A DNA stretch of 64,000 bases from Nocardioides sp. WS12. GTDB taxonomy: Bacteria; Actinomycetota; Actinomycetes; Propionibacteriales; Nocardioidaceae. The stretch spans positions 5,107,067 through 5,171,066 of the forward strand of contig NZ_CP053928.1 of the NCBI RefSeq assembly GCF_014108865.1, written 5' to 3'. The stretch's first letter is position 1. Each line of letters opens with the position of its first letter. Of the stretch, positions 8,189 through 16,694 are shown in pieces. The translations under genes and the position numbers were made by a program. Under the pieces are notes generated by a model. The model saw nothing but the letters and a program-made list of their open reading frames with translations. It did not search any database and had not been told where the DNA came from.

Positions 8189-9370
8189 TCAGCCCAGTCC
8201 GAGGATCCGGGCCGCCTCCAGCGCGACGTACAGCTCGGCGGCATCGACGGGCCGGGCGAGATCCCGTCCGGTGACCTCTTCGAGCCGTCGTACCCGGTAG
8301 CGAACGGTGTTGCGGTGCACGTGCAGCGCCTTCGCTGCGACCGACGTGGAGCCGCCGCCCTCCAGCCACGCCCGCGCCGTGTCGACCATGACCGCGCGGT
8401 CGTCCGGTGCGAGTGCGAGCACGGGGGCGAGCACGGCCTCGGCCAGCGCCCGGGCCTGGTCCGGACTGCTGGCGAGCAGTACGGCGATGGGCTGGTCACC
8501 GAACTGGACGACTGCCGTCGAGCCCGGCGTGCCCGCCGCGCACGCCACCCGCGCCTGGCGGCGTCCCTCCCTGGCGTCCTCCAGTCGCTGCAGCACGCGG
8601 CTGACGCCGACCCGGCCCGACGCCAGGGGCGCCAGCGCCTCGACGACCTCGTCGACCCCGAATCCACGACGCAACCCGACGACGCCCTCGTGGTGGTCGT
8701 GGTCGAGGCGCCAGGCGGACACGACGTTGCTGCGGCGCAGCACCCGCTCCACGTCCGGAAGGCCTTCGGCACCCGGCGTCGGCGACTCGGCCGACACGAC
8801 GACGTACTCACCGCCGCGGCCGAGGTCGAGCAGGCCGGCCGTCTCACCGATCGGGGCGTCCTCCCCTTCGCCGTCGAGCAGTGACCCGACGAGCACGGCG
8901 CGCATCTGCCCGTCCCTGCGGGCCCGGTCGGTCAGCGCGCTGCGATAGGCGTCGGTGACGGAGGCCGCGAGGTCGTCGGTGACTGCCCAGATGTCGGCGG
9001 CCGCGAGCAGCAGCACGTCGCGCGCCTCCGGGTCAGCGCGCTCGACGAGCGTCTCCCAGAGGAACCGGCCACCGAGGCGGAAGGCCTGGAGCACGGCCGC
9101 ATAGGGCGCACCCTGCTCGGCGCGCGCCGCCCCCGTCATCCGGGGGCTGTCCAGATTCACTGCTTCGTCGCCGGCGAGTTTCCCGAGGATGTAGCGCACG
9201 TTGTCGGTGCAGGACGTGACGACCTCGTCGAACCCGAGCACCGGGTTGCCCGCATAGAACGGAATTTCCTCCCGCAGCCGTTCGGCGATCCGGACGCCGA
9301 GCTGGTCGGCTTCCGGGAGCAGGCGGCGGCTGAGCTCGCGCACCTCGGGATCGACGTCAGCTCGTTGCAC
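8189..9370 (-). CDS. PucR-family transcriptional regulator (first of two)
   Basis: A 393-residue regulator. The central part is a CdaR/GGDEF-like domain (for example GEYVVVSAESPTPGAEGLPD, and VGLRRGFGVDEVVEALAPL). The C-terminus is a PucR-type helix-turn-helix: LHVHRNTVRYRVRRLEEVTG. An N-terminal helical domain (EVRELSRRLLPEADQLGVRI) probably senses a ligand or dimerises. The open frame continues upstream, but GTG 9370 is favoured because TACCTT lies six bases before it (leaderless). The gene is divergent from phaC with 131 bases between, so control of PHA synthesis is a reasonable guess. It resembles the second PucR gene at 16691-17866 in architecture only. Confidence 0.88.
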   Translation of the reverse strand: MQRADVDPEVRELSRRLLPEADQLGVRIAERLREEIPFYAGNPVLGFDEVVTSCTDNVRYILGKLAGDEAVNLDSPRMTGAARAEQGAPYAAVLQAFRLGGRFLWETLVERADPEARDVLLLAAADIWAVTDDLAASVTDAYRSALTDRARRDGQMRAVLVGSLLDGEGEDAPIGETAGLLDLGRGGEYVVVSAESPTPGAEGLPDVERVLRRSNVVSAWRLDHDHHEGVVGLRRGFGVDEVVEALAPLASGRVGVSRVLQRLEDAREGRRQARVACAAGTPGSTAVVQFGDQPIAVLLASSPDQARALAEAVLAPVLALAPDDRAVMVDTARAWLEGGGSTSVAAKALHVHRNTVRYRVRRLEEVTGRDLARPVDAAELYVALEAARILGLG

Positions 9371-9376
9371 GACCGA

Positions 9377-9382
9377 AAGGTA
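9377..9382 (-). promoter_or_regulatory. -10 hexamer TACCTT, leaderless promoter of the first PucR gene
   Basis: TACCTT on the minus strand stands six bases before GTG 9370. It helps choose this start over the longer open frame. Confidence 0.5.
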
Positions 9383-9392
9383 ACGCCCCGCT

Positions 9393-9406
9393 TGTGCCGG
9401 TGCACA
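9393..9406. promoter_or_regulatory. small dyad TGTGC-N4-GCACA in the pucR/phaC divergent region
   Basis: A perfect 5+4+5 inverted repeat lies 23 bases upstream of the PucR start and 95 bases before phaC. It could be an operator for the adjacent regulator, but it is short and unsupported by a second copy. Confidence 0.25.
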
Positions 9407-9501
9407 GCGCGCCGCATCCAGGCCGGTGCAGGCAGCCGATGCGCTGGGGGCATCATCCGGGCGACGCTGGAGCGGACAGCCCGAGGACCCAGGAGCCCGC
9501 G

Positions 9502-11193
9502 ATGAGCACGATCCCCAGCAACCAACTGGCCGAGAACGCGGCACCGCTCGACGCCCTGCTCGTGGGCGCCGCCCTCGGCGCGGTCCGCCGCTTCGTGCCC
9601 GACGCATCGACCGCACGGTGGGCGATCTCCCTGGCCCGCCAGCCGCGGACGACGGCACGACGCCTGGGCGGCCTCGCCGGCGAGGCCGCGAAGATCGTCG
9701 CCGGCACGTCGGACGTCACGCCTCGTCGCGGCGACCGCCGCTTCGCCGACGTGGGCTGGACCGACAACCCCCTGCTGCGCCGTCTCGTCCAGATCTACCT
9801 CGCCGCGGGCAAAACCGTGGACCAACTCATCGTCGACGCCGACCTCGACCCCCGTGACCACGAGCGGGTCCGGTTCCTGCTCGAGAACCTCGTCGAGGCG
9901 CTGGCGCCGAGCAACGTGCCGCTGGTCAACCCGGCGTCGGCCAAGGCGGTCGTCGACACTGCCGGCCTCAGCCTGGTCCGTGGCGGCACCCAGTTGATCA
10001 AGGACCTGGCCTCGTCGCCGCGGATCCCGGAGATGGTCGACACGTCCGGCTTCACGCTCGGTGAGAACGTCGCGGCCACACCGGGCGCCGTCGTGTTCCG
10101 CAACGAGGTGCTCGAGCTGATCCAGTACACGCCGCAGTGCGACGAGGTCTACGAGATCCCGGTGATGATCGTGCCGCCGACGATCAACAAGTTCTACGCG
10201 ATCGACCTCGCGCCCGGCCGCAGCCTCGTGGAGTTCAGCACCCAGGGGAACCGGCAGATCTTCGTCATCTCCTGGCGCAACCCGGATGCCCGGCACGCCG
10301 CCTGGAACTTCGACACCTACGTGCGCGCGATCCTCGAGGCGCTCGAGGCCGTCGAGGAGATCACGGGGAGCGCCAAGACCGTGCTGGCCGGCATCTGCTC
10401 GGGCGGCATCCTGGCCAGCATCGTGGCGGCCTATCTCGCCGGCATCGGCCGCCAGGACCGACTGGCCGCCCTCGTGCTCGCCGTGACCGTGATCGACAAC
10501 GCCGGGGCGGGCTCGGTCTCTGCGCTGACCGATCCGCGTCTTGCGGCGCTGGCGAAGGCCCGATCGGCGAAGAAGGGCTACCTCGACGGGCGGGCCCTCG
10601 CCGAGGTCTTCGCCTGGCTGCGCCCCAGCGACCTGATCTGGAACTACTGGGTCAACAACTACCTGCTCGGCAAGAAGCCACCGGCCTTCGACATCCTCTT
10701 CTGGAATGCCGACACCACCCGGATGACGGCGGGCCTGCACGCCGATTTCGTCGACCTGGCGATGGAGAACCAGCTCACCCGACCGGGCGCGTTGTCGGTC
10801 CTCGGCGTGCCGATCGACCTGGGCGCGGTGACCATCGACAACTACGTCGTCGCCGGGATCGCGGACCACATCACGCCGTGGGAGAACTGCTACCGCACCA
10901 CGCAGTTGCTCGGTGGCAGGAGCCGTTTCGTGTTGTCGACCAGCGGCCACATCGCCGCACTGGTGAACCCGCCCGGCAACCCGAAGGCGACCTTCCACAC
11001 GAACGAGGACCACGACGCCGACGCGAAGGCCTGGCTCGCCGGTGCGGACACCCAGCAGGGCACCTGGTGGAACGACGTACCCGGGTGGCTCAACGAGCGT
11101 TGTGGCGACCTCAAGGCGGCCCCCAAGGAACTCGGCTCGACCCGCCTGCAGCCTCTGGCCGACGCCCCGGGCACCTACGTCTACGACAAGTGA
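9502..11193 (+). CDS. phaC: class I-type polyhydroxyalkanoate synthase
   Basis: A 563-residue PHA polymerase that links (R)-3-hydroxyacyl-CoA units into storage polyester on granules. It has the synthase lipase-like box GICSGG with the nucleophilic Cys, followed by an alpha/beta-hydrolase core. Other family blocks are visible: VMIVPPTINKFYAIDLAPGR, VISWRNPD, NYWVNNYLLG, FWNADTTRMTAGLHADF, and the catalytic Asp/His region AGIADHITPWENCY and STSGHIAALVNPP. The length and the absence of a neighbouring phaE or phaR support class I (or II) over class III/IV. The start at ATG 9502 has a good ribosome site (aggag, 6 bases ahead). phaZ follows after 10 bases. Confidence 0.93.
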   Translation: MSTIPSNQLAENAAPLDALLVGAALGAVRRFVPDASTARWAISLARQPRTTARRLGGLAGEAAKIVAGTSDVTPRRGDRRFADVGWTDNPLLRRLVQIYLAAGKTVDQLIVDADLDPRDHERVRFLLENLVEALAPSNVPLVNPASAKAVVDTAGLSLVRGGTQLIKDLASSPRIPEMVDTSGFTLGENVAATPGAVVFRNEVLELIQYTPQCDEVYEIPVMIVPPTINKFYAIDLAPGRSLVEFSTQGNRQIFVISWRNPDARHAAWNFDTYVRAILEALEAVEEITGSAKTVLAGICSGGILASIVAAYLAGIGRQDRLAALVLAVTVIDNAGAGSVSALTDPRLAALAKARSAKKGYLDGRALAEVFAWLRPSDLIWNYWVNNYLLGKKPPAFDILFWNADTTRMTAGLHADFVDLAMENQLTRPGALSVLGVPIDLGAVTIDNYVVAGIADHITPWENCYRTTQLLGGRSRFVLSTSGHIAALVNPPGNPKATFHTNEDHDADAKAWLAGADTQQGTWWNDVPGWLNERCGDLKAAPKELGSTRLQPLADAPGTYVYDK

Positions 11194-11203
11194 GGCATCG
11201 CCT

Positions 11204-12010
11204 GTGAACGAACTGCGCCAGGTCACCGTGCTCGGACACTCGATCCGGGTCTCGGTGCGGCCGGGGTCCGAGCCGGGGCCGCCGCTCCTGCTGTGCAACG
11301 GGATCGGCGCCAGCCTGGACTTGTTGCAACCCTTCGTCGACGCGCTGGACCACCGGATCGAGGTGGTCCGCTTCGACGTGCCCGGCGTCGGTGGTTCGCC
11401 GGACCCGCGAACGCCGTACAACTTCGCGCTCCTCGCGTACGGCATCGGCAAGCTGATGACCCTGCTCGGCCATCACGAGTACGACGTCCTGGGGATCTCG
11501 TGGGGCGGCGGACTCGCGCAACAGATCGCCTTCCAGCAGCCGCATCGCTGTCGACGGCTGGTACTGGCCAGCACCGCCACCGGCTCGCTGATGATTCCCG
11601 CCGGTCCGCAGGTCTTGCGCAAGATGGTCACTCCCCGGCGGTACCGGGACGCGAGCTACGCCGTCCAGGTCGCGGCCGAGCTGTACGGCGGACAGATGCG
11701 CGACCGACCCGACGACGTACGACGGTTCATGCACGACCAGTCCCGTGTCGGGTCGCGCCGTGGCTACCTGCTCCAGTTGCTTGCGGGTGCGGGCTGGTCC
11801 AGCCTTCCGGCGCTGCCCCTGATCCGGCAGCCCACGCTGATCCTCGCGGGCGACGACGACCCGATCATCCCGCTGGTGAACGCCCGGATCATGCGGCGGC
11901 TGCTCCCCCACGCACGCCTGCACGTCTACTCCGACGGGCACCTGGGCCTGGTCACCAGCGCCGACGAACTGGCACCCCTGGTCGCCGGGTTCCTGCGCGG
12001 CGAGGCCTGA
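11204..12010 (+). CDS. phaZ: intracellular PHA depolymerase-type alpha/beta hydrolase
   Basis: A 268-residue alpha/beta hydrolase with nucleophile elbow GISWGGGL (Ser), oxyanion segment CNGIGASLDLLQPFVDAL, acid region LAGDDDPIIPLVNA, and His in SDGHLGLVT. The whole layout (FDVPGVGGSPDP, YDVLGISWGG, RRLVLASTATGS) matches the intracellular medium-chain-length PHA depolymerase PhaZ known from Pseudomonas PHA operons. It lies 10 bases behind phaC, beginning with GTG 11204, so polymer synthesis and mobilisation are probably co-transcribed. A general esterase is the alternative; the phaC context makes depolymerase the better call. Confidence 0.82.
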   Translation: MNELRQVTVLGHSIRVSVRPGSEPGPPLLLCNGIGASLDLLQPFVDALDHRIEVVRFDVPGVGGSPDPRTPYNFALLAYGIGKLMTLLGHHEYDVLGISWGGGLAQQIAFQQPHRCRRLVLASTATGSLMIPAGPQVLRKMVTPRRYRDASYAVQVAAELYGGQMRDRPDDVRRFMHDQSRVGSRRGYLLQLLAGAGWSSLPALPLIRQPTLILAGDDDPIIPLVNARIMRRLLPHARLHVYSDGHLGLVTSADELAPLVAGFLRGEA

Positions 12011-12061
12011 CCGACGCTGGCGTCCCGTGGCACCCTTGATGGCGAAACGGGGGTGATCGCG

Positions 12062-12613
12062 ATGTCCGCGGACCAGCAGGAACCGCAGCAGGAGACCCCG
12101 TCCGTCGGTGCCCTCGACGCCCTCGACGCCCGCGAGGCCGAGAAGAAGGCCGCCCGCGCCCGCATCGAGCACCAGCAGACCTGGGTCGACCTGCAGATCC
12201 GCCAGGCGATGGAACGTGGCGACTTCGACAACCTGCCCGGCGCCGGCAAGCCGATCGAGGGACTCGGCGACACCTACGACCCCGAGTGGTGGCTCAAGAA
12301 ACTCGTCGAGCGCGAACACATCGCAGTGCTGCCACCGGCCCTCCAGCTCCGCAAGGACGACGCCGCCCTCGACGCGCACCTCGACACCCTCGACTCCGAG
12401 CAGCAGGTCCGCCGCGAGATCGAGGAGTTCAACGCCCGCGTCATCCGCGCCCGCTACACACCCGTCGACGGTCCGCCGCTGATCACGATGCCCCGCGACA
12501 TCGACGCCACCCTCGCCGCCTGGCACGAACGCCGCTCCGCCCGCCGTCGTACGACCCCAGCGGCGGTGGCACCCGAGCCCGCGCCTCGCGCCCGCTGGTG
12601 GCGGCGTCGATGA
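12062..12613 (+). CDS. DUF1992 (DnaJ-homologue subfamily C member 28-like) protein
   Basis: A 183-residue protein with the DUF1992 core: IRQAMERGDFDNLPGAGKPI, then EWWLKKLVEREHI and LPPALQLRKD. It has charged helices and a basic C-terminal tail (ARRRTTPAAVAPEP to RWWRRR). The family is conserved but not functionally assigned. No membrane segment or signal is seen. ATG 12062 is preferred over an in-frame GTG nine bases earlier because a GGGGG run lies 9-10 bases before it. It follows phaZ by 51 bases on the same strand. Confidence 0.8.
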   Translation: MSADQQEPQQETPSVGALDALDAREAEKKAARARIEHQQTWVDLQIRQAMERGDFDNLPGAGKPIEGLGDTYDPEWWLKKLVEREHIAVLPPALQLRKDDAALDAHLDTLDSEQQVRREIEEFNARVIRARYTPVDGPPLITMPRDIDATLAAWHERRSARRRTTPAAVAPEPAPRARWWRRR

Positions 12614-12700
12614 CTCGATGGCCCCGATAGGACATCGGTACGTCTCGCCGAGACATCCGTCATACCCACCGAAGGCAACCCGCCGGTAAGTTGTCCAAAC

Positions 12701-13786
12701 GTGAGCCACAAGAGCGCCAAGGACTTTTTCCGCCCGCTGGCCGTGGGCGCGCCCATGCCGCCCCGCGAGATCCCCGCCCGGCCGAGCCGCGCGATCCACT
12801 TCTTCGATCCCAGCAACGAGAAGATGGCCGCGAAGATCCCCGGGATGGTCGGCACCGTCGACGTACTCCTCGGCAACCTGGAGGACGCCGTCAAGGCGGA
12901 CAACAAGGTCGCCGCGCGGGAGGGCCTGATCCGGATCGGCCAGTCGACCGACTTCGGCCCGACCCAGTTCTGGACCCGGATCAACTCGCTCGACAGCCCG
13001 TGGGTGCTCGACGACCTCACCGCGCTCGTGCCGGCGATCGGCGACAAGCTCGACGTGATCATGGTTCCGAAGGTGCAGGGCGCCGAGGACATCCACTACA
13101 TCGACCGGCTGCTCGCCCAGCTCGAGGCCAAGGCCGGCATCACCAAGCCGATCCTCGTGCACGCGATCCTCGAGACCGCCCGCGGCGTCGCGAACATCGA
13201 GGAGATCTGCGGCGCCAGCCCGCGCATGCAGGGCCTCTCCCTCGGCCCGGCCGACCTCGCGGCCGACCGCAAGATGAAGACCACCCGCGTCGGTGGCGGC
13301 CACCCCGGCTACCTCGTCCGGGAGGACCCGCCGAAGGGCGCCGACGGCACCAGCCAGATCGACGCACCGCGTGCGATCTTCCAGCAGGACCTGTGGCACT
13401 ACACGATCGCCAAGATGGTCGACGCCTGCGCGACCCACGGCATCTACCCGTACTACGGCCCGTTCGGCGACATCGCCGATGTCGTGGCGTGCGAGGACCA
13501 GTTCCGCAACGCCTTCCTGCTCGGCTGCGTCGGCACCTGGAGCCTGCACCCCAAGCAGATCGCGATCGCCAACCGCGTGTTCGCCCCGAGCGTCGAGGAC
13601 ATCGCCCACGCCCGCCGGGTCGCCGCCGCCATGGGCGACGGCACCGGTGCCGTGATGATCGACGGCAAGATGGAGGACGACGCCTCCCTCAAGCAGTGCC
13701 TGGTCCTGGTCGCGCTGGCCGAACAGCTGGCCGAGATCGATCCCGAGTTGAAGGCCGCCTACGACGCGATTGAGGTTCCGGCATGA
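12701..13786 (+). CDS. HpcH/HpaI-type CoA ester lyase (malyl-CoA lyase-like)
   Basis: A 361-residue TIM-barrel aldolase/citrate-lyase-beta family enzyme. Catalytic landmarks are an Arg in TRINSLDSPW, metal-ligand Glu in HAILETARGVANIEEI and Asp in SLGPADLAADR, plus WSLHPKQIAIANRVF near the C-terminus. The length exceeds CitE (about 290) and fits L-malyl-CoA/beta-methylmalyl-CoA lyases, which cleave malyl-CoA to acetyl-CoA plus glyoxylate. The GTG start at 12701 follows TAAGTT by eight bases. Its last four bases overlap the ATG of a second lyase gene, so the two form an operon and perhaps a heteromeric or sequential pair. The exact substrate is not proven. Confidence 0.8.
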   Translation: MSHKSAKDFFRPLAVGAPMPPREIPARPSRAIHFFDPSNEKMAAKIPGMVGTVDVLLGNLEDAVKADNKVAAREGLIRIGQSTDFGPTQFWTRINSLDSPWVLDDLTALVPAIGDKLDVIMVPKVQGAEDIHYIDRLLAQLEAKAGITKPILVHAILETARGVANIEEICGASPRMQGLSLGPADLAADRKMKTTRVGGGHPGYLVREDPPKGADGTSQIDAPRAIFQQDLWHYTIAKMVDACATHGIYPYYGPFGDIADVVACEDQFRNAFLLGCVGTWSLHPKQIAIANRVFAPSVEDIAHARRVAAAMGDGTGAVMIDGKMEDDASLKQCLVLVALAEQLAEIDPELKAAYDAIEVPA

Positions 13787-14649
13787 GCGAGTTCAAGCCC
13801 CTGCGTTCCGTCCTCTACATGCCCAGCGCCAACGAGCGGGCACTGGAGAAGGCCAAGACGCTCCCCGCCGACGCGATCATCTTCGACCTCGAGGACTCGG
13901 TTTCCCCCGATGCCAAGGTCGGCGCCCGCGCCGCCGCTGCCGCTGCCGTGCAGTCCGGTGAGTACGGCCGCCGCCAGCTGATCATCCGCGTCAACGGCAT
14001 CGGCACCGAGTGGCACGACGACGACATCAAGGCAGCGGCCGCGGCCGGGCCCGACGTCGTACTCGTCCCCAAGGTGAACTCCGCCGAGGAGGTCCACGCC
14101 CTCGTCGACGCCCTCGGCGCCGCCGGCGCCCCCGAGAAGACGAAGCTCTGGGCGATGGTCGAGACCCCCATCGGCATGCTCAACGCCCTGTCGATCGCTA
14201 CCGCGTCCGAGCGCCTCACCGGCTTCGTGATGGGCACCAACGACCTCGTCAAGGAGCTGTACGCCGAGCACGTGCCCGGTCGCCAGCCCGTGATCACCGG
14301 CCTGGGCCTCGCCCTGCTCGCGGCCCGCGCCGCCGGCATCGTCATCATCGACGGCGTCTACAACGACGTGAAGAACATCGACGGCTTCCTCGCCGAGTGC
14401 GAGCAGGGCCGCCAGATGGGCTTCGACGGCAAGACCCTCATCCACCCCGGTCAGGTCGAGGGCGCGAACACCGCCTTCGCCCCGAGCGAGCAGGCCGTCG
14501 AGGACGCCCGCGGGCTGATCCAGGCATGGGAGGATGGCAAGGGCGCCGGCGTCGTGACCTACAACGGCAAGATGGTGGAGAGCCTCCACGTCGAGTCGGC
14601 CGAGCGCGCGCTGTCGATCAACGAGGCGATCCAGGCTCTCCAGGGCTGA
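13783..14649 (+). CDS. HpcH/HpaI-type CoA ester lyase (CitE-like)
   Basis: A 288-residue member of the same superfamily as the gene before it, at CitE length. Key residues are Arg in IIRVNGIGTEWHDDDI, Glu in WAMVETPIGMLN and Asp in MGTNDLVKELYA; LIHPGQVEGANTAF closes the barrel. Likely activities are malyl-CoA or citramalyl-CoA lyase, or malyl-CoA thioesterase as in some second copies. It starts with ATGA overlapping the upstream stop. Its TGA directly abuts the stop of the convergent cupin gene (TGATCA), leaving no intergenic base. Confidence 0.82.
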   Translation: MSEFKPLRSVLYMPSANERALEKAKTLPADAIIFDLEDSVSPDAKVGARAAAAAAVQSGEYGRRQLIIRVNGIGTEWHDDDIKAAAAAGPDVVLVPKVNSAEEVHALVDALGAAGAPEKTKLWAMVETPIGMLNALSIATASERLTGFVMGTNDLVKELYAEHVPGRQPVITGLGLALLAARAAGIVIIDGVYNDVKNIDGFLAECEQGRQMGFDGKTLIHPGQVEGANTAFAPSEQAVEDARGLIQAWEDGKGAGVVTYNGKMVESLHVESAERALSINEAIQALQG

Positions 14650-15123
14650 TCAGGCCGGGGGTCGGAACGGCGGCGGCCCCAGGATCTCGATGGCGCCGGT
14701 GGCCTCGGCGGCCGCTCGGATGCGGTCGAAGTCGACCGGCGTGGGCTGGGCTTCGCTCGCGTGCCGGTAGAAGGCCTCGCCGGCGGCAGGGTTCTGGAAC
14801 GTCAGCATCCTGGCTGTCGGTGACGTGACCATGAAGGCGTGGGGCACGTTGCGGGGGAACGCCACGACGCCGCCCGCGCCAAGGCGGGTCTCCTCGCCGT
14901 CGATGTGCAGCAGGATCTCGCCCTCGAGCAGGTAGAACGTCTCGTCGGCGTTCGGGTGGATGTGCAGCGGGGTGACCTTCCCCTGCTCGAGGTCGTCCTC
15001 GAACATGAAGAACGCGCCACCGGTCTCGGCACCGGTGACCTTCCAGGTGAACGTGCCGCCGCCGCAGAACCAGGACTGCTCCCCCTCGCCCTGCTGCCGG
15101 ACCGTGGCTGTCAATGTGTCCAT
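14650..15123 (-). CDS. cupin-domain protein
   Basis: A 157-residue single-domain cupin. Motif 1 is visible as HIHPNADETFYLLEGEILLHI (first part, with the His-His-Glu metal set) and motif 2 as FPRNVPHAFMV. Proteins of this type include quercetin-dioxygenase-like enzymes and small-molecule binding proteins; activity cannot be assigned. The start at ATG 15123 has a strong ribosome site (AAAGGAGG, 5 bases ahead). It is divergent from a TetR regulator, with a perfect operator-like palindrome in the 61-base gap, so it is probably that regulator's target. Confidence 0.85.
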   Translation of the reverse strand: MDTLTATVRQQGEGEQSWFCGGGTFTWKVTGAETGGAFFMFEDDLEQGKVTPLHIHPNADETFYLLEGEILLHIDGEETRLGAGGVVAFPRNVPHAFMVTSPTARMLTFQNPAAGEAFYRHASEAQPTPVDFDRIRAAAEATGAIEILGPPPFRPPA

Positions 15124-15138
15124 GACGCCTCCTTTTCT

Positions 15139-15160
15139 TTATGGGACTCGTGTCCCATAA
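15139..15160. promoter_or_regulatory. operator-like palindrome between cupin and tetR genes
   Basis: TTATGGGAC-N4-GTCCCATAA is a perfect 9+4+9 inverted repeat. It lies 16 bases before the cupin start and 25 bases before the TetR start, the usual place for a TetR autoregulatory site that also represses the divergent gene. Confidence 0.7.
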
Positions 15161-15184
15161 CGACACTAAGGTACCGTAAGAGGC

Positions 15185-15787
15185 ATGTCAACGGCGTACG
15201 AGAAGTCCGGCCGGACCCGGCAGAAGGCGCGCACGCGCGGTGAGCTGATCGCGGCGACCCGGGCCCTGATCGCGAGCGGCACTCCGTCCCCCACAGTGGA
15301 GGAGGCGGCCGAGCGGGCATCGGTGTCGCGGACCACGGCCTACCGCTACTTCCCCAGCCAGACTGCACTCCTGATCGCGGCGCACCCGGAGATCACCACC
15401 ACGTCCCTGCTGTCGGACGATGCCGGCGATGACCCGGCCACGAGGCTCGACCAGGCCGTCGAGAGGTTCCTCGCGATGGTGCTCGAGGGCGAGGGGCAGC
15501 AGCGGACGATGCTTCGGCTCTCTCTGGAGGCCTCCGACAAGCGCGACCTCCCCCTGCGCCAGGGCCGGGCGATCGGCTGGTTCACCGATGCCCTGGCTCC
15601 GCTGGAGCCACGACTCGGGAAGGCGGAGGTCCGCCGCCTGGCGGTGGCGATCCGCAGCGCGACCGGGATCGAGGCCCTCGTCTGGCTGACCGACGTCGCG
15701 GGACTCTCCCGGCCGAAGGCTGCGCAGCAGCTGCGCTGGACGGCGCAGGCGATGCTCGCGCATGCCCTGACCGAGGGTCCTCCCTAG
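15185..15787 (+). CDS. TetR-family transcriptional regulator
   Basis: A 200-residue repressor. The N-terminal helix-turn-helix is plain: GELIAATRALIASGTPSPTV then ERASVSRTTAYRYFPSQTAL. The remaining helices (about residues 75-200) form the ligand-binding and dimer domain (EGEGQQRTMLRLSLEA, LTDVAGLSRPKAAQQLRWTA). The start at ATG 15185 has both AAGAGG and a TACCGT hexamer seven bases upstream. It is divergent from the cupin gene across the palindrome at 15139-15160. The inducer is unknown. Confidence 0.88.
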   Translation: MSTAYEKSGRTRQKARTRGELIAATRALIASGTPSPTVEEAAERASVSRTTAYRYFPSQTALLIAAHPEITTTSLLSDDAGDDPATRLDQAVERFLAMVLEGEGQQRTMLRLSLEASDKRDLPLRQGRAIGWFTDALAPLEPRLGKAEVRRLAVAIRSATGIEALVWLTDVAGLSRPKAAQQLRWTAQAMLAHALTEGPP

Positions 15788-15803
15788 ATCGGCCCGGAGG
15801 CGG

Positions 15804-16694
15804 TCAGTCCGCCGACGTGTCGCCGAGCTGCTTCACGAGGAGGTCGGCAACGGCCTGCTGTTCCTCGATGTAGGGGTGGAAGGCAAAGCCGCCCCGCTTC
15901 GGGTCCGGTGCTGCGCCGGCGACCCACGGGTCCTTGGCGCAGATGTCGTGGCCCTCGGTGGCTGACCACACGTCGATGTACTCGGCGTCCGCCTTCTCGG
16001 CTCCGGCCTCCAGCGCGCGCGTGACCTCGCTGAACAACTCCCGCCCGACGGGGTAGTCGGCCGGGGCGAGGGGCATCGCCGGGCACCAGCCGGTGGCCGG
16101 GATGACCTGCGGGTAGCCGACGATGATCACCCGGGCACCGGGCGCACGATCCAGGATGTCGCCGACGGCGTCCTCGATGTCGCTGGCGACCTTCTCGATC
16201 AGCCGCTCGAGCTTGGCCGATCGCTGGGCGGCCAGGTCGGTGCACGGGCTGCCGGTCGGGTCTTCCCCGCCGAGGTTCACGCAGTTGACGACGATGCTGG
16301 CAAAGAGGCCGGACTCGTTGCCGCCGATGCTCAGGGTCACCAGCTTGGTGTCCTTCGTGACCGCATCGAGCTGGGGCGGCACGCGACCTCCGCTCGGGAG
16401 CTGCGGGCTCTTCAGATGGAGCGCACGAGCGCCGCCGCAGCTGACGTCGTCGAGCTCGAGGTCCAGTTCCTTGGCGAGCAGGTGAGGGTAGTTGCCCGCG
16501 GACTGCAGACATCCCTCCGCGCCGGTCTGGTCGCCGAGGTAGCCGCCGGCGGTGTAGGAGTCGCCGAGCGCGACGTACTTGTCGCCCGCCTCGATGGGCG
16601 CTCCCTTGTTCTTCTTCGCGCTGACGTCGTCGGAACACGCCGTGAGACCGGCGAGAACGAGCAACAGGGTGGCGATCAGGGGCCATCGGTTCAC
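15804..16694 (-). CDS. SGNH/GDSL-family lipoprotein esterase
   Basis: A 296-residue exported lipoprotein: a short charged start, a hydrophobic stretch LIATLLLVLAGLTAC with lipobox LTAC, then an SGNH hydrolase. Block I is YVALGDSYTAGG (nucleophile Ser), block III SIGGNESG with the oxyanion Asn, and the C-terminal His is in FAFHPYIEEQQAVADLL, which lacks the usual exact DxxH spacing but is close. Several Cys pairs suggest disulfides, as in secreted lipases of Streptomyces type. GTG 16694 has a GGAGGAGG ribosome site and overlaps the stop of the upstream PucR gene by four bases (GTGA), so the two are one operon. Confidence 0.87.
   Translation of the reverse strand: MNRWPLIATLLLVLAGLTACSDDVSAKKNKGAPIEAGDKYVALGDSYTAGGYLGDQTGAEGCLQSAGNYPHLLAKELDLELDDVSCGGARALHLKSPQLPSGGRVPPQLDAVTKDTKLVTLSIGGNESGLFASIVVNCVNLGGEDPTGSPCTDLAAQRSAKLERLIEKVASDIEDAVGDILDRAPGARVIIVGYPQVIPATGWCPAMPLAPADYPVGRELFSEVTRALEAGAEKADAEYIDVWSATEGHDICAKDPWVAGAAPDPKRGGFAFHPYIEEQQAVADLLVKQLGDTSAD

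Noticed and set aside
9371..9658. Extension of the first PucR protein to the start of the open frame
   Set aside because: It would cover the phaC promoter and ribosome site, and the added residues are Arg/Pro-rich frame noise; GTG 9370 has a well-placed -10.
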